Below, piece after piece: positions 59,301 through 64,000 of a stretch of 64,000 bases of DNA. The DNA comes from Gordionus sp. m RMFG-2023 (Eukaryota > Nematomorpha > Gordioida > Chordodea > Parachordodidae): NCBI RefSeq assembly GCF_954871325.1, contig NC_088775.1, positions 47,531,561 to 47,595,560 on the forward strand. The letters are read 5' to 3'. Position numbers and translations under genes: made by a program. The notes below the pieces were generated by a model. That model searched no databases, had not been told where the DNA came from, and worked only from the letters and a program-made list of their open reading frames with translations. Within the stretch, counting starts at the first letter, position 1; every line of letters begins with the position of its first letter.

Positions 59301-59723
59301 GATGATATAGCTCTGTGAATGTTAAACTACATGATAGATGTATACGATTTCCGCATATGTAGTTGCATTTTTATTAATTGTGAGAATATTTTTGTATTGC
59401 AATCGATGTTGATAATGATGTTGATTTATTATTGGATAAAAATAATACAGGATAGAAAGAAATTTACAAACTAGACATATTTTTCGAGTAAATATTTAAA
59501 ATTTATTTTAAAAATATAAAAATAATCAATTAATGTCTCTCAAAATTATCATTTATATATTAAAAACGTTAAAATACTATTAAAAAAATTGCGGGAGAAA
59601 TATAAAAATTGCGATAGATTTCCAATTGCGGTAGTTTTGCGGGAAAGAGATGTCTGCGTGTAAACTAAAAAATTTCGGGAGTCTCCCGCTGATGGGGGGA
59701 GACATGGCAACCCTGTCTATCTA

Positions 59724-60440
59724 TAACCCTTTATTATTAACAACTCATAATAAAAAGCGCATTGAACGACGATATAAATTAATATAATATTTTTTTTATC
59801 ACGCGTATATATATATTTTACATAAATTATTATTATTTCAAACTCTTTAAAATTACTTCACAAAATAATTGATTGAGAACCATTGTGACAGTAATACCAT
59901 GAGTAGTGATAAATAACAAGATGCGATATGACATTAACTTGATACAATTCAATATAACAATTCTGTGCATGGCTACAAGACCTACGATACAGGACAATCA
60001 CGTAAGATACTTATAAGCAAGACACAATAGTTATGCATAGGATCGACCAATAAAAACTCAATCCCTTTATTCAACACAAACAATCAAACAAAATTTTCAT
60101 GACGGTTCTCTTTCCAGCTTTAGATTCACATATGTATCTATAGGCGTAATTTAAGTGAAACTATTATTTTACTTTAAATTAATTTTTATTTTTATCATTA
60201 TAATTTTTTTTATATATATACATCGTCGGCAATAACCTAAAACTAACTATTACTTTTTTGGTTATTTCTTTTATATGTAAAACCGAAATTGAATTTTTAT
60301 TCAATTTATCTAACCAACTTTTTATTTTATGTTGTGATATTCTTTGATATAAATACACACATTTTTAAAATTGTAAAAACTTTTATATATTAAAATAAAA
60401 GATTTTTATTTTATAATGTAATTTCACAAAAAATATTATT
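59724..60440. repeat. AT-rich stretch with dispersed repeat, copy 2
   Basis: The block at about 60150-60290 matches 55425-55560 (TTTTACTTTAAATTAA and TTATTTCTTTTATATG). The remainder shows nothing coding. Confidence 0.45.
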
Positions 60441-60449
60441 TAAATTTTT

Positions 60450-60667
60450 GTGTTGTGATGATTTAATTAAACATATTGACGATTAAATTAAAACCCATCC
60501 ATATAAAATTATTTTCTTTGCAAAAATAATTAAAATATATACAAAGCATTATTGAAAATTCTTTTAATACTCCTTTTGTTATTTTACTTATTTTTGCAAA
60601 GAAAATAATTTTATATGGATGAGTTTTAATTTAATGGTCAATATGTTTCATTAAATCATCACAACAC
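60450..60667. repeat. Foldback (hairpin) element with arms of about 79 bp
   Basis: The left arm 60450-60529 starts GTGTTGTGATGATTTAATTA and its inverse lies at 60590-60667, with few mismatches, around a loop of about 60 bases. The transcript could form a long hairpin. The size and ends (CAGTGTTGTGATG on the right side) fit a MITE. No coding sequence. Confidence 0.8.
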
Positions 60668-60899
60668 TGTAATTAATCTGTTGATATAGATATATAATAA
60701 AATGAATTAAAAAATATTGCATTATACTTTATCAAAATCCTTTTTAAAATAGCAAAATGACTTATATTTTAACGTTTTTCTTATGTAAAATTCATCTTAA
60801 ATTGTTCTTAATTAAAAATGTCATTTTGCTTCTACATCTTTATGAATTATATAAAGATAAATTAAAGATTTCACTTCGTCCTATTTTTAAAAATTTAAT

Positions 60900-61075
60900 A
60901 TATGGGTGGGGGGAGGGGGGGGGCTTTCCATTATCGGTTCATATTAGTGTTGCGTAATCAGCTAAAAATCTCGCCTACGCCTAATTAGGCTTAGTTAATA
61001 ATCGTCCTTGGCCGTTACCTAATTAATTTTCGTCGATTTTATGGCTAAGCCGTTTGGAGTGTAACGCCACTTTAA
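60900..61075. repeat. Possible small hAT-like terminus cluster
   Basis: A G-rich run (60905-60923) precedes AGTGTTGCGTAATC and a perfect palindrome GCCTAATTAGGC (60979-60990). At the right, inverted, AGTGGCGTTACACTCC lies at about 61057-61072. These may be the two ends of a 125-bp MITE, but no target duplication is evident. Confidence 0.35.
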
Positions 61076-61329
61076 ATGTAATCTTAAATATTTAATTCCA
61101 TTTTTATTTTTTTAATTAATTTTTATAAAAATCTTTAAAAAAAATTAAAGGAGTATATAAATTATGTTTTAAAAAAGGAAAAATAAACAATTTTTTATTA
61201 GTATACTTTAGAAGTGTGTCATTCATCATAGATAATAAACCCTTCTTTACGTTTTTAAGAACTAAAAAGTAAAAAACGAATGTCATATGGAAGAATATTT
61301 CTTATATAATTTTAAGAAAACTGTTATTT

Positions 61330-61860
61330 CATTCTAAAGAGAGGTGCCATAGCATTAATTTTTCAAAGGTTTGAAGATATAGTTATAGACAAAAATGTTT
61401 GAAAGGTCACCAATATTGCCACAAACTTTGCAAAGGCGTTTAAAAATTTTGTATCAATGATATGAAATTGTTGAACCGGATTTGAATGATGAATAAAATA
61501 GTATGGAAATAGTATTATTTTAATAAAAACAAAAATATTTGATAAATCATAAATAAATATTTACTTTCTTAGCAACCATTGATCAAGATTTTCAGATTAT
61601 CTTATCATCAAATATTTGCCAAAATAATCAAATATAACTAGAAGTCCTACAATATTTAAGAAATTCTTAATATGAGATGGATAGTATTTTTAAGTATCAA
61701 TCAGTTAAAGTGTTTCTATATTTTAATATGATATACTTGCATCCTCTGCGGCTGTTGAGAAATTATTTCTAGAGATTTTTTCTATTTGGAATATTAATAA
61801 ACAAGCTGAATAGGTAGTGTTTAAATGAAATTCTTTAGAAAACGAGGAACAAATTTATAA
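61330..61860 (+). pseudogene. Old hAT transposase relic
   Basis: Two plus-strand scraps keep hAT spacing: VTNIATNFAKAFKNF (about 61405-61450; relatives have VTDNGSNFVKAF), and LASSAAVEKLFLEIF (about 61737-61785; relatives have PSSAAVERLFS). Between them lie many stops. No terminal repeats were identified. This is older than the other hAT copies. Confidence 0.6.
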
Positions 61861-61869
61861 ATTATATAA

Positions 61870-62288
61870 ATGGATGCATATTCCACGGATTACATTTGTT
61901 TTGCTTATAATTTCAAATACTAAATTACAATTTAAATATTTTCAAAAAAATTAATATAAGATTTCAAATAATCCATTCCTCGTAATTCGAGTGAATATAA
62001 GCTATTTTTTTTAAAGTAATATAGATTTGTAATATATTACATTCAATATAGTAATTTGTCCATCCCTGCATAAGATTCAGAATATCCACGTTTATTCTCT
62101 TATCGTTTAAAAACAATCAGAATTTGAAATATTCATGAACGTGGCTTTTTCGACTGCTTACTCATTGGTCTTTATTGATTCAATAAAAATCATAAAAATA
62201 TATACGGCCAACAATCATGGAGAAATTGCTAATTGTTATAACTTGATGAGAAAAGTTTTATTTTATTTTATTTCTTAGATTATTATTT
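61870..62288. other. AT-rich stretch, nothing recognised
   Basis: No coding signal or repeat structure was recognised. Confidence 0.35.
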
Positions 62289-62296
62289 TGAATTGT

Positions 62297-62997
62297 CAGA
62301 GACCTGCAAGGCCAGACCAAATCCCAACCTTAAAACATTTTTCAAATAAACCTAACCTGAAAAAAATTGGCGCGCCGAATATTTTGAAACTCTATCATAT
62401 ATAATAAAAAATATATAATTTATTTCTATCACAGAATGATATATCATAATTCACTTCTCATATTTATTTATTTCTAAGCTATTTATCTCTCGTTAGAAAA
62501 TACTTAAGTAAATAGTTTTTAAATTATTCACTAATTTTGATAAATTTTATTTTTAGTCAAATCACTCCATTTTAATTATCCCTCTTTACTGTAAATAAAA
62601 TGAGACAAATTTATAATATTTATTTTTTGTCAGAAATTACATAAACTTATAAGAAAGAAAGAAATATTTACTATTTAAACAATTACAATATAAACCAATA
62701 TTTTTTTTTTTTTTAGATTATTAAATTTTAAAAATATTTAGAGGATTACTTACAAAACAATTATTTTGTCCTAACATAAGTCAAACTCAAATTTATTCTT
62801 TTTCTTTGGTATTAAATGAAAAATAATCTTCATTTTAGAATAAAGAAAATAAACACTAGCTAAAAAACTAAATGCCGAATTGAAATAGGTATGTAAAAAA
62901 AGATAATTCTATACATCTAGGCTTGGTCGAATTCTTTTAAAAATAATTCGGGCTGGGTATACAAACTCAGGTAATGCAATTGGTTTGCAGGTTCCTG
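62297..62997. mobile_element. Non-autonomous hAT-like element E, copy 2
   Basis: The ends are CAGAGACCTGCAAGG and, inverted, CAGGAACCTGCAAACC. Internal blocks are shared with copy 1 at 31495-32223 in the same order. The flanks TGAATTGT and ATAAATTT match poorly (4 of 8), as expected for an old insertion. No coding part. Confidence 0.72.
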
Positions 62998-63005
62998 ATA
63001 AATTT

Positions 63006-64000
63006 GGAAATATTATTATTATATAATATACCTCATCTTTATTTTAAAATCATTTGTATAATTTTGAGTAGCATCTTTTAGGCTATAAAAATCTTAACAC
63101 AAGGTGGCCCTAAATCGCTTTTAAAAGGTATATGATTTTAATGAATTTGGTTTTAGAGCAGATATAAAATTTTGGTTAGCAGACCAGTTTTACTAAATCC
63201 TTTGTAGTAATTCAAAATTGATAGTGGCATAAAGAGATGTAGTTTGCTTAAAAATTTTAACTTTTCCCCTCTTTGAATAAAGGAAAATTTGTTACTATTT
63301 ATTTTAAACTACCCTCGAATGTTTTGTTGATAAATTGAATGGCCGCGGTAATTTGACCGTGTAGCATAATCATTTGCAAATTAATCTATCATCTAAAACT
63401 GGTCCAAAAACTACCCTAAAAGGTTTTGTGACACGGGTCTACTAAACAAAAATTGATTTTAATTTACATTCTTAAAGCACTTGCTTTATCTTACGTTAAA
63501 ATTTTTATAGCCAAATAATATATAAAAAACATTTTATAGTTGTTAGGTTGTCAAGATGTTAATGAAAATTCTACAAAAGATTTATAGATAAAGTTTATAT
63601 AAATCATTCGATATTATTTTTAAGTTTTATATAACGACTAACGAGTGAGCAGTCTAAAACAATTAATTAAAATAAATTTTTCTACTTCCATCTATCAACA
63701 TCTGCATAAATTATTTAAAGTAAAGGAGATGAAAAAATGGATATAATCCCATAGTCGTGGTAATAATCTGCAACTTTCAGTCACTTCATTATGTACAGCG
63801 CCTGTCCTATTACGAATGGGCCATCCTAAAACTAGGTTTGGAAAGGACGATATCTAGAAATGAAACATTAGTAACGCAACCCTTAATAACCAAATGGGAG
63901 AAATAGTAAGAAAAATTGAAAGAACTTATTTCTCTCACAGAGACGCGAGGCTGGTTTAAAGATGTTAAATAAAATTTAAAATTTAAAATAGGAACAATTA
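63006..64000. other. End of window, no gene recognised
   Basis: Moderately AT-rich. A short plus-strand reading near 63780-63860 (APVLLRMGHPKTRFGKDD) shows no known motif. Nothing else stands out. Confidence 0.35.

Larger units (their letters stand above)
56684..59715 (-). mobile_element. hAT-Q with inverted duplicate of its transposase
   Basis: The ends are CAGTATTGGCGTCATTTGG and, inverted, CAGGGTTGCCATGTCTCC. Flanks GCTATATA (56676-56683) and TCTATCTA (59716-59723) match at 6 of 8. AATTGCGGGAGAAAT motifs recur near both ends. The right two thirds hold a minus-strand transposase, and the left third holds a second, plus-strand copy of its middle part, so the two copies face each other. Confidence 0.8.

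Noticed and set aside
1-64000. CRISPR arrays, bacterial operons or ribosome binding sites
   Set aside because: Introns, polyadenylation signals, LTR, LINE and hAT elements and animal protein domains show a eukaryotic genome; no spaced direct-repeat array of CRISPR type is present.

Overview
This is an AT-rich window from an animal nuclear genome. It contains short introns with GT..AG ends, four perfect TTAGGG-type telomeric units, a thioester/complement-like gene, a small heat-shock protein built from tandem alpha-crystallin domains, and a very heavy load of hAT-type DNA transposons. TTAGGG units argue against insects (TTAGG). Tandem alpha-crystallin domains are known from flatworms, which makes a flatworm-like or other lophotrochozoan animal plausible. 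A cnidarian cannot be excluded. Species is not determined.

Layout. 1-470 holds a palindromic minisatellite and a roughly 105-bp tandem repeat. 485-13405 is a nest: hAT-A is split by a young Ty3/Gypsy LTR element (757-6512) and by hAT-B (7682-12472), which is itself split by hAT-C1 (8766-10660). The LTR element carries what looks like a reverse-transcribed host mRNA, with its own AATAAA signal and A-tract. 15817-16178 (minus) holds two exons of a thioester-domain protein. 19197-25900 is a degraded hAT-C copy interrupted by hAT-G (19443-21915) and element F (22393-24771). 27839-28779 is hAT-K and 28856-30770 is hAT-C2. 31495-32223 and 62297-62997 are two copies of one non-autonomous element. 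33197-34684 is hAT-H. 35338-38650 is a non-autonomous hAT with a dead LINE inside. 40168-41811 is an intact triple alpha-crystallin gene with a perfect heat-shock element upstream. 44253-46943 (minus) holds three exons of a complement C3/alpha-2-macroglobulin-like protein. 48936-53880 is a compound hAT. 56684-59715 is a hAT with inverted duplicated transposase. 60450-60667 is a foldback element. 61330-61860 is an old hAT relic.

How the genes relate. The exons at 44-47 kb encode the part of a C3-like protein that comes just before the thioester domain. The exons at 15.8-16.2 kb encode the start of that domain, on the same strand and in the right order. The simplest reading is one gene of more than 31 kb whose roughly 28-kb gap (44252 to 16179) has filled with transposons and holds the heat-shock gene on the opposite strand. 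At least one linking exon has not been found, so two separate gene fragments remain possible. The usual thioester motif GCGEQ reads I-S-G-E-R here. Most remaining sequence is AT-rich filler with old transposon ends.
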